A DNA stretch of 20,389 nt from Bog-756 sp038210245 (GTDB lineage Bacteria; Actinomycetota; Acidimicrobiia; Acidimicrobiales; RAAP-2): assembly GCA_038210245.1 (NCBI GenBank), contig JBBQWW010000062.1, positions 1 to 20,389 of the forward strand, written 5' to 3'. Of the stretch, positions 7,142 to 13,757 are shown one piece after another. A program made the position numbers and the translations under genes. Position 1 is the stretch's first letter. Every line of letters begins with the position of its first letter. The notes under the pieces were generated by a model, which worked only from the letters and a program-made list of their open reading frames with translations, was not told where the DNA came from and did not search any database.

Positions 7142-8593
7142 ATGAGCGGAAGTGGGGCCGTCGACGTGGTGGTGGTGGGGTCGGGGCCCAACGGACTGGC
7201 CGCGGCCGTCACGTTGGCCACCGCCGGCCTGTCGGTCACCGTCGTCGAGGGGGCCGAGACGGCCGGAGGTGGGTGCCGGACCGAGGAGCTGACCCTGCCC
7301 GGATTCCGACACGATGTCTGTGCCACGGCCCACCCCATGGTGTTGAGCTCACCGTTCTTCCGGCAACCGGCCTTTGCTCCCCTCCGGGCCCGGCTGCGCC
7401 AGCCCGAGGTCCCCTTTGCCCACCCGCTCGACGGAGGCACGGCGGCGGCGGCGTTCGCATCGGTGGGCGACACCGCCGCCGACCTGGGCGCAGACGGGGC
7501 GGCCTACCTGCGCCTGCTGGCCCCACTGGTGGCCTCCTCCGGTCCCCTCAGCGATGCCATCCTGGCCCCGCTGCGCACGGTTCCCCGCCATCCGGTGGCC
7601 CTGGCCCGGTTCGGGCTCCCCGGTCTCCTGCCCGTCTCGCGCACGGTCCGCCGGTTCGAGACCGAGAAGGCCAAGGCCCTACTGGGCGGGGTAGCCGCCC
7701 ACTCCATGGCCAGGCTCGACGCGCCGCTCACCACCGCCTTCGGACTCTTCCTGACCCTGACGGCCCATGCGGCCGGTTGGCCGGTGGTGGAGCACGGCAG
7801 CTCGGCCATCACCGACGCCATGATCGCCGAGCTGGAGCGGCTGGGCGGCACGGTGGTGACCGGTCAGTGGGTCCAATCGCTGGGTGAGCTCCCCGACGCC
7901 CAGGTGGTGGTGGTGGACACCTCACCCAAGGGCCTGGCGGCCATGGCCGGCAATGCGTTGCCGGCGCGGTACGGACGGGCCCTCGGTCGGTTCCGGTACG
8001 GCCCAGGGGTCTGCAAGGTGGACTGGGCCCTGTCGGGGCCGGTGCCGTGGAGCGCCGAGGTCTGCCGGCGGGCGGGCACCCTGCATCTCGGGGGTACGTT
8101 CGCCGAGGTGGCCAGCAGCGAGGCTGACGTGAACGCTGGTACGCATCCCGAGCGGCCGTACTGCCTGGTGGTCCAGGCCGGGGTGGTCGACGGTACCCGG
8201 GCCCCGGCCGGGCAGCAGGCCCTCTGGGGGTACTGCCACGTTCCGTCGGGGTCGACGGTGGACATGCACGAGGCCATCGAGGCCCAGATCGAGCGGTTCG
8301 CTCCGGGCTTTCGGGACCTGGTGCTGGCCCGCACGGTCCGGACGGCAGCCGAGGAGGAGGCCCACAACCCGAACTATGTGGGCGGGGACATCGCCGGCGG
8401 AGCGTCGACCCTCATGCAGACGGTGTTCCGGCCCACCCTCCAGTGGAACCCCTACCGGACCCCGCTCGACGGCGTGTACCTGTGCTCGGCCTCGACCGCA
8501 CCGGGTGCCGGGGTGCACGGGATGTGCGGGGTCTATGCCGCCCGCACGGTGCTGCACGACCACTTCGGTGGGCCGTCGCCGCTCCGGGTCTGA
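7142..8593 (+). CDS. Phytoene-desaturase-like NAD(P)/FAD-dependent oxidoreductase
   Basis: A 483-aa flavoprotein. The N-terminus VDVVVVGSGPNGLAAAVTLATAG carries the GxGxxG dinucleotide-binding loop (residues 13-18), followed by VVEGAETAGGGCRTEELTLPGF, the second FAD-contact region of the CrtI/amine oxidase group. The C-terminal FAD segment DGVYLCSASTAPGAGVHGMCGVYAA is typical of phytoene desaturases and the eukaryotic PYROXD2/RetSat relatives. Length fits that subgroup. No phytoene synthase, GGPP synthase or lycopene cyclase is nearby, so carotenoid desaturation cannot be assumed; the family also oxidises other polyprenoid or amine substrates. The ATG at 7142 places the Rossmann loop at the usual distance. 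An in-frame upstream extension to 7052 adds residues that look non-coding. Confidence 0.85.
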   Translation: MSGSGAVDVVVVGSGPNGLAAAVTLATAGLSVTVVEGAETAGGGCRTEELTLPGFRHDVCATAHPMVLSSPFFRQPAFAPLRARLRQPEVPFAHPLDGGTAAAAFASVGDTAADLGADGAAYLRLLAPLVASSGPLSDAILAPLRTVPRHPVALARFGLPGLLPVSRTVRRFETEKAKALLGGVAAHSMARLDAPLTTAFGLFLTLTAHAAGWPVVEHGSSAITDAMIAELERLGGTVVTGQWVQSLGELPDAQVVVVDTSPKGLAAMAGNALPARYGRALGRFRYGPGVCKVDWALSGPVPWSAEVCRRAGTLHLGGTFAEVASSEADVNAGTHPERPYCLVVQAGVVDGTRAPAGQQALWGYCHVPSGSTVDMHEAIEAQIERFAPGFRDLVLARTVRTAAEEEAHNPNYVGGDIAGGASTLMQTVFRPTLQWNPYRTPLDGVYLCSASTAPGAGVHGMCGVYAARTVLHDHFGGPSPLRV

Positions 8594-8618
8594 AGGCCCG
8601 GCGCCCGCCCGACCCACG

Positions 8619-8671
8619 CCCCCACCGGGGGACCGGATCGACCGGCGCGCGGGGCTGGCTGGCGCCGCGCC
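8619..8671 (+). terminator. Two GC hairpins after the FAD oxidoreductase gene
   Basis: CCCCC-ACC-GGGGG at 8619-8631 and GGCGCG (8644-8649) pairing with CGCGCC (8666-8671) lie 26-78 bases downstream of the stop at 8593. Neither has a T-tract. Together they probably end the transcript before the next promoter at 8741. Confidence 0.4.
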
Positions 8672-8717
8672 GCAGCCATCACCGGCGGCCGACCATGACG
8701 AAATCCGGATTGGACCC

Positions 8718-8746
8718 TTCTCAAGACAGTGATGAGTTGTTACCAT
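8718..8746 (+). promoter_or_regulatory. Candidate promoter of the small-ORF leader
   Basis: TACCAT at 8741-8746 matches TANNNT, with TTCTCA at 8718-8723 seventeen bases upstream as a weak -35. The region is locally AT-richer than its surroundings. Transcription would begin near 8752-8754, leaving a short leader before the 26-codon ORF. Confidence 0.4.
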
Positions 8747-8787
8747 GAAGATTCAGACCGACCGTCCCCCACGAAAGGAGATGCCCG

Positions 8788-8868
8788 ATGACCAACGCTG
8801 CCGACAGCGCCATGCGAGGCATCCTCGTGGGCCGGACCGCCCGTCTGATCTCGCCCCTCTCGGCCTGA
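8788..8868 (+). CDS. 26-codon ORF, putative leader peptide
   Basis: ATG at 8788 is preceded by AAAGGAG (8774-8780) with a seven-base gap, the best Shine-Dalgarno in the window. The 26-residue product is Ala/Leu/Ile-rich with three Arg (residues 10, 16 and 19; core RGILVGRTARLI) and matches no known family. The stop at 8866-8868 lies one base before a strong stem-loop whose 3' arm can also pair downstream, so the ORF is better read as a cis-acting leader than as a trans-acting peptide, although both are possible. A second overlapping frame starts at 8744 but inside the -10 hexamer, so it should not be transcribed from its ATG. Confidence 0.5.
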   Translation: MTNAADSAMRGILVGRTARLISPLSA

Positions 8869-8869
8869 T

Positions 8870-8931
8870 CGGGCCGAAGGCGACCTCCGGCCCGTAAGGG
8901 CCACCCACGCCGCGACACCCCTGGTGTTCGC
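8870..8931 (+). promoter_or_regulatory. Attenuator-like alternative hairpins
   Basis: Stem A pairs 8870-8880 with 8884-8894: ten pairs, one A-C mismatch, loop CGA. Stem B pairs GGCCC (8889-8893) with GGGCC (8898-8902) around GTAA. The two share 8889-8893 and exclude each other. Stem C pairs 8912-8919 with 8923-8931, with one bulged T. A ribosome at the leader stop codon would cover the left arm of A and favour B. The regulatory reading is inference. Confidence 0.4.
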
Positions 8932-9037
8932 CGCCGCGCCCCGGTAGCCCCAGTTGCCCACGGCTGCTCACTGCCGCTGACCTCCATCCCCACTCCTTCG
9001 GACTCCGTGCCCGATGGACCTCCCTGAAAGAAGTGCC

Positions 9038-9268
9038 ATGCATCCCTCACTGCTGCACCAACTGGCCGACGACCGGGTCACCGACCGTCGTCGGTCCCGT
9101 CCGAACTGCGGCCGGGTGGTTCGACGCACCCCTGGCGGCAACCGCAGCCAGCTCACCGTCCGACTCCGGGTCGGCGTCGGTGGCCTGTTGATCAACGCCG
9201 GTCACCGGCTGGTCGGCACGAGGGCTGGACCCGGGGCCCTCAGGCGGCACCCGTCCACCTCGATGTAG
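9038..9268 (+). CDS. Short basic protein, unknown function
   Basis: 76 aa. The N-terminus MHPSLLHQLADDRVTDRRR resembles the start of many small actinobacterial proteins of unknown function (a short amphipathic helix followed by an Arg-rich stretch), and LRVGVGGLLINAGHRLVG near residue 45-62 is a second amphipathic helix, also common in that group. No catalytic motif, signal peptide or clear membrane span is present. The ATG at 9038 is chosen over the upstream in-frame ATG at 9014 because the family-like N-terminus begins there and AAAGAAG precedes it. It lies 170 bases after the putative leader ORF and is followed by a strong hairpin, so leader, hairpins and this gene form one plausible transcription unit. 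Confidence 0.6.
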   Translation: MHPSLLHQLADDRVTDRRRSRPNCGRVVRRTPGGNRSQLTVRLRVGVGGLLINAGHRLVGTRAGPGALRRHPSTSM

Positions 9269-9285
9269 CCGCGCCGGATGCGGCC

Positions 9286-9315
9286 GACCCTGGGCCCGAC
9301 CCCGGGCCCGGGGTC
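9286..9315 (+). terminator. 12-bp stem-loop between convergent genes
   Basis: GACCCTGGGCCC (9286-9297) pairs with GGGCCCGGGGTC (9304-9315) with one T-G wobble and a six-base loop. An 18-bp perfect palindrome (9298-9315) is embedded in it. The wobble favours function on the plus strand, ending the small-protein gene. It overlaps the stop codon of the opposing membrane-protein gene. Confidence 0.6.
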
Positions 9316-10267
9316 AGGTCGCCACCGGCCGAGACGGTCGCGGCCTTCGGTCCGCCGGCGGTGGGGCATCCGACGACTCCAGTCCCGCCGTCCGCTCCGG
9401 CAGGAGAAGGAACGCCCCGGCCAGGAAGCACAGCGCACCCACGAAGGTGCCCAGGTTGGAGAGTTCGACGTTCCAGAGCTCACCGGTGGCCGGGATGATG
9501 AAGGCGGCCACCGCCGACACCCCGAAGGCCAAGGAGCCCACCAGGTTGAGGGCGGTGATCCACCACGAGAGGCTGGCGGGGGACCAGGCCGACCAGCCGT
9601 GGCACACCTCGAACCAGGCCAGTCCGCTGGCCACCAGAAAGCAGACGGACCCGAGGACGTCCGGTCGCCACACATGCTGGTGGGCGGCCTGTGTCGTGAG
9701 GTCGATCTTCATGGCCGTGCCGGTGCTCACGTTGAAGTAGAGGGTCCCGACCAGCTGGATGCCGCACGCCCACCAGTCGATCTGACCGGGCCGGTAGGCG
9801 AAGACCTTGCCCCAGCTGCGGGGTCGCTTCCCGACGCCTGCGTCCACCGACTCCCGGTACTGGAGGAATCCGGCCGCGGTGAAGAAGAGGGATCCGATGA
9901 AGAAGGTGACGGCGTCGGTCCGGGTCCCCACCATGCCGGCGTATCCGGGCAATGCCCCGAGGGCGAAGAGGCCCGAGCCCACCATGAACAGGATGGCGAT
10001 CCACCAACCCCGGATCCGGGGTGCCCACCAGGTGTGGTCTCCGCCGTCGTCGTCGGGTCGGGACTGCTTCCGGTGCCGCCGCGAGTCCCAACGGGCCACC
10101 AACCCGCCGGGCCGCTCGTACTCGATGAAGGTGACGAACGGGCCGAGGCCGTCCCGCCGCTCCCCTCCGAAGGCGATGGCGGCCCCATCGGGCCGAGTCG
10201 ACGCCCCCGGTGGCTCCGGGATCGCTCCGAGGTCGAGGTCCTCGTCGAACCTTGAGGGAGGTGCCAC
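9314..10267 (-). CDS. Six-helix membrane protein with three YrhK-like helix pairs
   Basis: 317 aa. Residues 1-82 are hydrophilic and cytoplasmic-like. Six hydrophobic segments follow at about 87-106, 119-137, 164-182, 203-221, 234-258 and 269-290, then an Arg/Pro-rich tail. The helices fall into three similar pairs: each begins with WW and (M/L)VG(S/T), then a short loop and a helix with (I/L)GS or VGA, (F/C)F or CF, and an Ala-Gly or Ala-Ser turn. This is the pattern of the small YrhK domain, here tandemly triplicated. Function is unknown. GTG at 10267 is preferred over GTG at 10312 because GATACT lies six bases upstream, the leaderless arrangement used elsewhere in the window. It is divergent from the coiled-coil protein at 10450. 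Confidence 0.75.
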   Translation of the reverse strand: MAPPSRFDEDLDLGAIPEPPGASTRPDGAAIAFGGERRDGLGPFVTFIEYERPGGLVARWDSRRHRKQSRPDDDGGDHTWWAPRIRGWWIAILFMVGSGLFALGALPGYAGMVGTRTDAVTFFIGSLFFTAAGFLQYRESVDAGVGKRPRSWGKVFAYRPGQIDWWACGIQLVGTLYFNVSTGTAMKIDLTTQAAHQHVWRPDVLGSVCFLVASGLAWFEVCHGWSAWSPASLSWWITALNLVGSLAFGVSAVAAFIIPATGELWNVELSNLGTFVGALCFLAGAFLLLPERTAGLESSDAPPPADRRPRPSRPVAT

Positions 10268-10273
10268 CCGATC

Positions 10274-10279
10274 AGTATC
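10274..10279 (-). promoter_or_regulatory. Leaderless -10 (GATACT) of the YrhK-like membrane protein
   Basis: GATACT, one mismatch from TANNNT, is followed by GATCGG and then GTG at 10267. The six-base gap matches the other leaderless starts and sets the start codon. Confidence 0.4.
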
Positions 10280-10333
10280 GCCCGAGCGGACTGGTCCGGG
10301 AGGCCATCGCACTCTGCGATGATGAGCACCCGT

Positions 10334-10339
10334 TACCCT
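10334..10339 (+). promoter_or_regulatory. Possible -10 (TACCCT) of the coiled-coil protein gene
   Basis: TACCCT fits TANNNT and would give a leader of about 105 bases that includes the 15-bp tandem repeat. No convincing -35 is seen. Confidence 0.3.
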
Positions 10340-10374
10340 GCGTCCGGACCAGGATGAGCCCGCCGCCCCACCGA

Positions 10375-10431
10375 GGGACCACGGGCGGGACCACGACCGG
10401 TGGGACCACGACCGGTAGGACCACGAGGGAT
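10375..10431 (+). repeat. Tandem 15-bp repeat in the leader of the coiled-coil gene
   Basis: Two identical units GGGACCACGACCGGT (10387-10401 and 10402-10416) are flanked by a 12-base partial unit (10375-10386) and a diverged 15-base unit (10417-10431). The period is a multiple of three and the repeat reads as Gly-Thr-Thr in frame with the downstream gene, but the strong Shine-Dalgarno at 10434-10441 places it in the untranslated leader. Confidence 0.8.
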
Positions 10432-10449
10432 CAGGGGGAGGAAGCCACG

Positions 10450-11538
10450 ATGGAGCGAGAGATCACCGAAGACGATCGTGCCGCCCTGGTGCGGTTCGCG
10501 GTGGCCCGGGTGGGTCGGGATGAGATGAAGGCGGCCCTGGTCCGGACCAACGATCCGGCATTTCAGGCTCCCAAGGCGGTGACCAACGCCCTCAACGCCC
10601 TGCGCAAGCACCGCGATCCGGCCAGCGTGGTGACACGACCGCAGTACCGGGTGGCGGTTCCCTACCTGGCCGCGGTGGTGGCAGACGCCTGCTTGAGCCA
10701 GACCATCGAGGTGCTCGGGGACCACTCTGACGATCCCACCGAGGCACAATTGCTCGAGGCCCTGGAGGAGGTGAGGGGCTCGTTCTCCGACGTCACCATC
10801 GGGGTCATGCTGGCGTCGGTGGCTGACGGCGGCATGCCGGCATCCGATCTGTGCTTCACGGTGGCCGATGGAGACGACCGGTTCGCCCTCACCGGTTGGG
10901 CGGCGCAGGAGGGAGCCGGTCCGGAGCGCCCGTCGGCTCCCTCGGTCGAGCGGGCCACCACCCCCGAGCAACGGGAGGCGCGTCGGCTGAAGAAACAGAA
11001 GGACGCTGACGAGCGGAGACGGAAGTTGGAGGCGGCCCGCAAGGCCGGCGAGCAGGTCCGGCGGGCCCGGAAGCTGGAGCGATCCAGCGCGGCATCGGCG
11101 GCGGCGGCGTCGGCCCGGGAACCGGGACGGCCGGGGGCCGCTGACCAAGCGGAGGCCAGTGTGGCGCCCCGACTGACCCGACGGGCCTCGCTCACGCCCG
11201 CCCAAGAGGAGGAGTACGACCGCAACGACCCCTGGGCGACCGGGGTGGTCTACGCCTGGGTGACGTTCGACTCGGTGGATCCGGACCAGCCCGAAGTGGA
11301 GGGGAAGTCGCGCCGCTGCGTGGTGGTGGCCGGCTCATCCACCGCCCTTCTGGTGCGCCCGGGCTACTCCGAGGGTGGGATGAAGAGCCGCGATTGGAAG
11401 TCGGTGCCCCTCCGTCACTGGAAGCAGGCCGGCTTCGACCAACCCACCTGGATCGACAGCGAGACCCTTTCGGTCCCGCGACCGGACGAGGGTCCGGTGG
11501 GGTGGTTGGCCCCCGAGGACTGGAACGCCCTCTGGTAG
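10450..11538 (+). CDS. Unknown protein: helical N-domain, charged coiled coil, small C-terminal beta domain
   Basis: 362 aa, no family recognised. Residues 1-135 are predicted helical and well ordered (FAVARVGRDEMKAALVRTND, PYLAAVVADACLSQTIEVLG). Residues 165-215 are an uninterrupted Lys/Arg/Glu-rich helix that should form a coiled coil, followed by a low-complexity Ala/Pro/Gly linker to about 245. Residues 258-345 form a compact beta-rich module: DPWATGVVYAWVTFD, GKSRRCVVVAGS, TALLVRPGYS, WKSVPLRHWKQAGFDQPTWID. Its order of strands recalls the MazF/PemK SH3-like fold, but that is a weak resemblance. The ATG has GGGGGAGG at 10434-10441, eight bases upstream; an in-frame ATG at 10354 would translate the repeat and is less likely. 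No antitoxin-like partner is adjacent. Confidence 0.7.
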   Translation: MEREITEDDRAALVRFAVARVGRDEMKAALVRTNDPAFQAPKAVTNALNALRKHRDPASVVTRPQYRVAVPYLAAVVADACLSQTIEVLGDHSDDPTEAQLLEALEEVRGSFSDVTIGVMLASVADGGMPASDLCFTVADGDDRFALTGWAAQEGAGPERPSAPSVERATTPEQREARRLKKQKDADERRRKLEAARKAGEQVRRARKLERSSAASAAAASAREPGRPGAADQAEASVAPRLTRRASLTPAQEEEYDRNDPWATGVVYAWVTFDSVDPDQPEVEGKSRRCVVVAGSSTALLVRPGYSEGGMKSRDWKSVPLRHWKQAGFDQPTWIDSETLSVPRPDEGPVGWLAPEDWNALW

Positions 11539-11561
11539 CTCAGTCCGACCTGTCGATCGGC

Positions 11562-11579
11562 GGGGCCGGCGCCGGTCCC
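11562..11579 (+). terminator. GC-rich palindrome after the coiled-coil gene
   Basis: GGGGCCGG (11562-11569) and CCGGTCCC (11572-11579) pair with one G-T wobble around a tight turn, 23 bases after the stop and before the HxlR promoter. Confidence 0.4.
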
Positions 11580-11596
11580 ACCCCTGGACAAGTGCA

Positions 11597-11609
11597 TTGC
11601 ACCATGCAA
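11597..11609. promoter_or_regulatory. Palindromic operator candidate of the HxlR gene
   Basis: TTGCA-CCA-TGCAA is a perfect inverted repeat centred 24 bases before the predicted transcription start, in the -35/-10 spacer. A further TGCA at 11593-11596 gives an overlapping half site. Dimeric HxlR regulators often repress their own promoter, so autoregulation is the likely role. Confidence 0.45.
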
Positions 11610-11614
11610 CCCAG

Positions 11615-11620
11615 TACAGT
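11615..11620 (+). promoter_or_regulatory. Leaderless -10 (TACAGT) of the HxlR gene
   Basis: TACAGT is followed by GGGGCC and then ATG at 11627, again with a six-base gap. It selects this ATG over the in-frame ATG at 11597. Confidence 0.55.
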
Positions 11621-11626
11621 GGGGCC

Positions 11627-12118
11627 ATGCGTCGGAAGAGCTTCGAAGACATGAACTGCTCGGTGGCCCAGACCCTCGAGGTGGTTGGGGAGTGGTGGAC
11701 CATGCTCATTGTCCGGGACTGCTTCCTCGGCGTGACCCGCTTCGACGACTTCCACCAGAGGCTGGGCATCTCCCGCAATATCCTGACCGACCGGCTCGAA
11801 CATCTGGTCGAGCGGGAGGTCCTGGTCCGGGTGCCCTATCAGGAGCATCCCGTGCGCTACGACTACCGCCTCACCGACAAGGGGCGAGACCTGTGGTTGG
11901 TGCTGACGGCCCTGCGCCAGTGGGGTGACACGTGGGAGGCGGCCGACGGACCGCCGGTGGTCATCGAACACAAGGCGTGCCACCACGAGGCCACGGTTGT
12001 GCCCACCTGCTCGTCCTGCGGCGAACTGCTCGAGGCCCGATCGGTGCGGGCGCTGGCCGGACCGGGATCGAAGAACCGCCCGGCCGCCGAGACCCTGCTG
12101 CCGATCCGGTCGGCCTGA
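11627..12118 (+). CDS. HxlR-family winged-helix transcriptional regulator
   Basis: 163 aa. The HxlR domain spans residues 8-105: C11 in the conserved MNCSVAQTLEVVGEWWTMLI opening, DDFHQRLGISRNILTDRLEHLVEREVL as the recognition helix region, and the wing VRYDYRLTDKGRDLW. C11 is the position used as redox switch in some family members such as HypR, but sensing is not shown here. A C-terminal extension of about 55 residues contains C118, H119, H120, C128 and C131 (KACHHEATVVPTCSSCGELL), which looks like a metal-binding knuckle and is also found in several actinobacterial HxlR proteins. The gene ends about 100 bases before the katA promoter. Target genes are unknown; the palindrome at 11597 suggests autoregulation. 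Confidence 0.9.
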   Translation: MRRKSFEDMNCSVAQTLEVVGEWWTMLIVRDCFLGVTRFDDFHQRLGISRNILTDRLEHLVEREVLVRVPYQEHPVRYDYRLTDKGRDLWLVLTALRQWGDTWEAADGPPVVIEHKACHHEATVVPTCSSCGELLEARSVRALAGPGSKNRPAAETLLPIRSA

Positions 12119-12212
12119 ACTCCGGCCCCACGAACGGAGCGGTTGGGCGGGTACCCCGGGGGTAGGGAGGAGGGTGGTCGACGCCGAACCGGAGCAGGGC
12201 ACTGAGTTGGTC

Positions 12213-12241
12213 TTGCTTTAGACTTAGAATCTCTCTAAGAT
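12213..12241 (+). promoter_or_regulatory. katA promoter
   Basis: TTGCTT (12213-12218), a 17-base spacer and TAAGAT (12236-12241) form the best sigma-A-type promoter in the window. The start would be near 12248, giving a leader of about 45 bases with GGAGGT at 12283-12288 before the ATG. Confidence 0.7.
12224..12238. promoter_or_regulatory. PerR/Fur-type 15-bp operator in the katA promoter
   Basis: TTAGAATCTCTCTAA is 15 bp long with matching ends (TTAGA and TCTAA, extended to CTTAGA and TCTAAG at 12223-12239). This is the 7-1-7 layout of PerR/Fur boxes. It lies between the -35 and the -10 and overlaps the -10, a position where a bound repressor would block RNA polymerase. The PerR-type regulator is encoded in the same operon. 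Confidence 0.65.
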
Positions 12242-12292
12242 TGGTGGCGTACACGACAGGCCCGATCGACTCAACCACCTGCGGAGGTCACC

Positions 12293-13756
12293 ATGCCCAA
12301 GCCCACCCTCACCACCGAGTCCGGAGCCCCGGTCGTCGACAACCAGCGCAGCCAGACCGCCGGAGCCGACGGTCCGGTGTTGCTGCAAGATCAACACCTG
12401 CTGGAGAAGCTGGCCCGCTTCAACCGGGAGCGCATCCCCGAGCGCGTGGTCCACGCCAACGGTTCGGCCGCCTACGGGACGTTCGTGGTCACTCAGGACG
12501 TCTCCCGCTGGACCCGGGCCCGGTTCCTCTCCGCCGTCGGCCAGGAGACCGAGACGTTCCTCCGCTTCTCCACGGTGGCCGGAGGCCGAGGCTCGGCCGA
12601 CGCCGTGCGCGATCCCCGGGGCTTCGCCGTGAAGTTCTACACGGAGGACGGCAACTACGACCTGGTGGGCAACAACACCCCCATCTTCTTCATCCGTGAC
12701 CCGCTCAAGTTCCCCGACTTCATCCACTCCCAGAAGCCCGACCCCTTCACCAACCATCAGGAGCCCGACAACGTCTGGGACTTCTTCTCCCACTCACCCG
12801 AGGCCACCCACATGTTCACGTGGCTGTTCGGTGACCGGGGAATCCCCGCCTCCTACCGGCACATGGACGGCTTCAGCTCCCACACCTTCCAGTGGGTCAA
12901 CGCCCACGGTGAGCCGGTGTGGGTCAAGTACCACTTCAAGACCGATCAGGGCATCGAATGCCTGGACTCGTCCGAAGCAGCCGAGCTGGCCGGACTCAAC
13001 CCCGACAGCCACCAGCTGGACCTCCTCGAGTCCATCGAGCGGGGTGAGTTCCCGTCCTGGACGGTGAGCGTGCAGGTCATGACGCCGGAGCAGGCGGCGG
13101 CGTCGCCGGTCAACCCTTTCGACCTGACCAAGGTGTGGTCGCAGAAGGAGTACCCGCTCCATGAGGTGGGTACGTTCACCCTCAATCGAAATGCTGACAA
13201 CTACTTCGGCGACGTGGAGCAGTCCGGCTTCGATCCGGGCAACTTCGTCCCCGGCATCGGACCGTCCCCGGACAAGATGCTCCAGGGCCGGCTGTTCGCC
13301 TACGGCGACGCCCACCGCTACCGTCTCGGCATCAACCACACCCAGCTGTCGGTCAACGCCCCGCACGCCGCCGAGGCCCACAACTACGGACGCGACGGCC
13401 TGATGGCCGGGCACGGCAACGGCGGTCGGGCCAAGAACTACGAGCCCAACAGCTTCGACGGGCCCGTCGAGACCGGTGCGCCCTATGCCGCACCCCTCGA
13501 GGTGGCCGGCACCACCGGGACCTTCGAGTGGGACAGCCGGGACACCGACGACTTCACCCAGGCCGGCGACCTCTACCGGCTGCAGCCGGCCGACGCCCAG
13601 GCCCGCCTGGTCGACAACATCGCCGGGGGGCTCGGTGCGGTGTCGCCGGGACCCGTCGGTGATGGGATCGTCGAGCGGAGCATCGCCCACTTCCGCGCCG
13701 CCGACCCCGAGTTCGGGGAGCGCATCGCTCAGGGCGTGAAGGAGCGCCGCGGCTGA
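12293..13756 (+). CDS. katA: Monofunctional heme catalase (small-subunit type)
   Basis: 487 aa, cytoplasmic, converts two H2O2 to water and oxygen. Catalytic H54 (RVVHANGSAAYG) and N127 (LVGNNTPIFFIRD) are 73 residues apart, exactly as in bovine catalase (H74, N147). The proximal heme ligand is Y337 in RLFAYGDAHRYRLG. The lengths between motifs and the lack of a C-terminal flavodoxin-like domain place it among the small-subunit heme b catalases. The gene has a strong promoter with an overlapping PerR-type box and a GGAGGT Shine-Dalgarno. It is followed by its presumed regulator after a single base. The symbol katA is given by family; the exact local name may differ. Confidence 0.97.
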   Translation: MPKPTLTTESGAPVVDNQRSQTAGADGPVLLQDQHLLEKLARFNRERIPERVVHANGSAAYGTFVVTQDVSRWTRARFLSAVGQETETFLRFSTVAGGRGSADAVRDPRGFAVKFYTEDGNYDLVGNNTPIFFIRDPLKFPDFIHSQKPDPFTNHQEPDNVWDFFSHSPEATHMFTWLFGDRGIPASYRHMDGFSSHTFQWVNAHGEPVWVKYHFKTDQGIECLDSSEAAELAGLNPDSHQLDLLESIERGEFPSWTVSVQVMTPEQAAASPVNPFDLTKVWSQKEYPLHEVGTFTLNRNADNYFGDVEQSGFDPGNFVPGIGPSPDKMLQGRLFAYGDAHRYRLGINHTQLSVNAPHAAEAHNYGRDGLMAGHGNGGRAKNYEPNSFDGPVETGAPYAAPLEVAGTTGTFEWDSRDTDDFTQAGDLYRLQPADAQARLVDNIAGGLGAVSPGPVGDGIVERSIAHFRAADPEFGERIAQGVKERRG

Positions 13757-13757
13757 C

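Noticed and set aside
6450..7145. 231-codon open frame on the plus strand through the intergenic gap
   Set aside because: Starts antisense to the small acidic gene, is Arg/Ser/Gly-rich, has no domain and no start signals.
8744..8897. Overlapping small ORF starting at ATG 8744
   Set aside because: Its ATG lies within the -10 hexamer TACCAT, so it would not be in the transcript; the ORF at 8788 has a far better Shine-Dalgarno.
10375..10431. CRISPR-like repeats
   Set aside because: Units are directly adjacent 15-mers without spacers; this is a simple tandem repeat.
10354..10449. In-frame upstream start that would make the 15-bp repeat code for Gly/Thr repeats
   Set aside because: No Shine-Dalgarno or leaderless -10 at the right distance, whereas GGGGGAGG is well placed for ATG 10450.
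10450..11538. Toxin-antitoxin toxin (MazF/PemK) call for the C-terminal domain
   Set aside because: Only a loose resemblance in strand order; no catalytic residues could be fixed and no antitoxin gene is adjacent.
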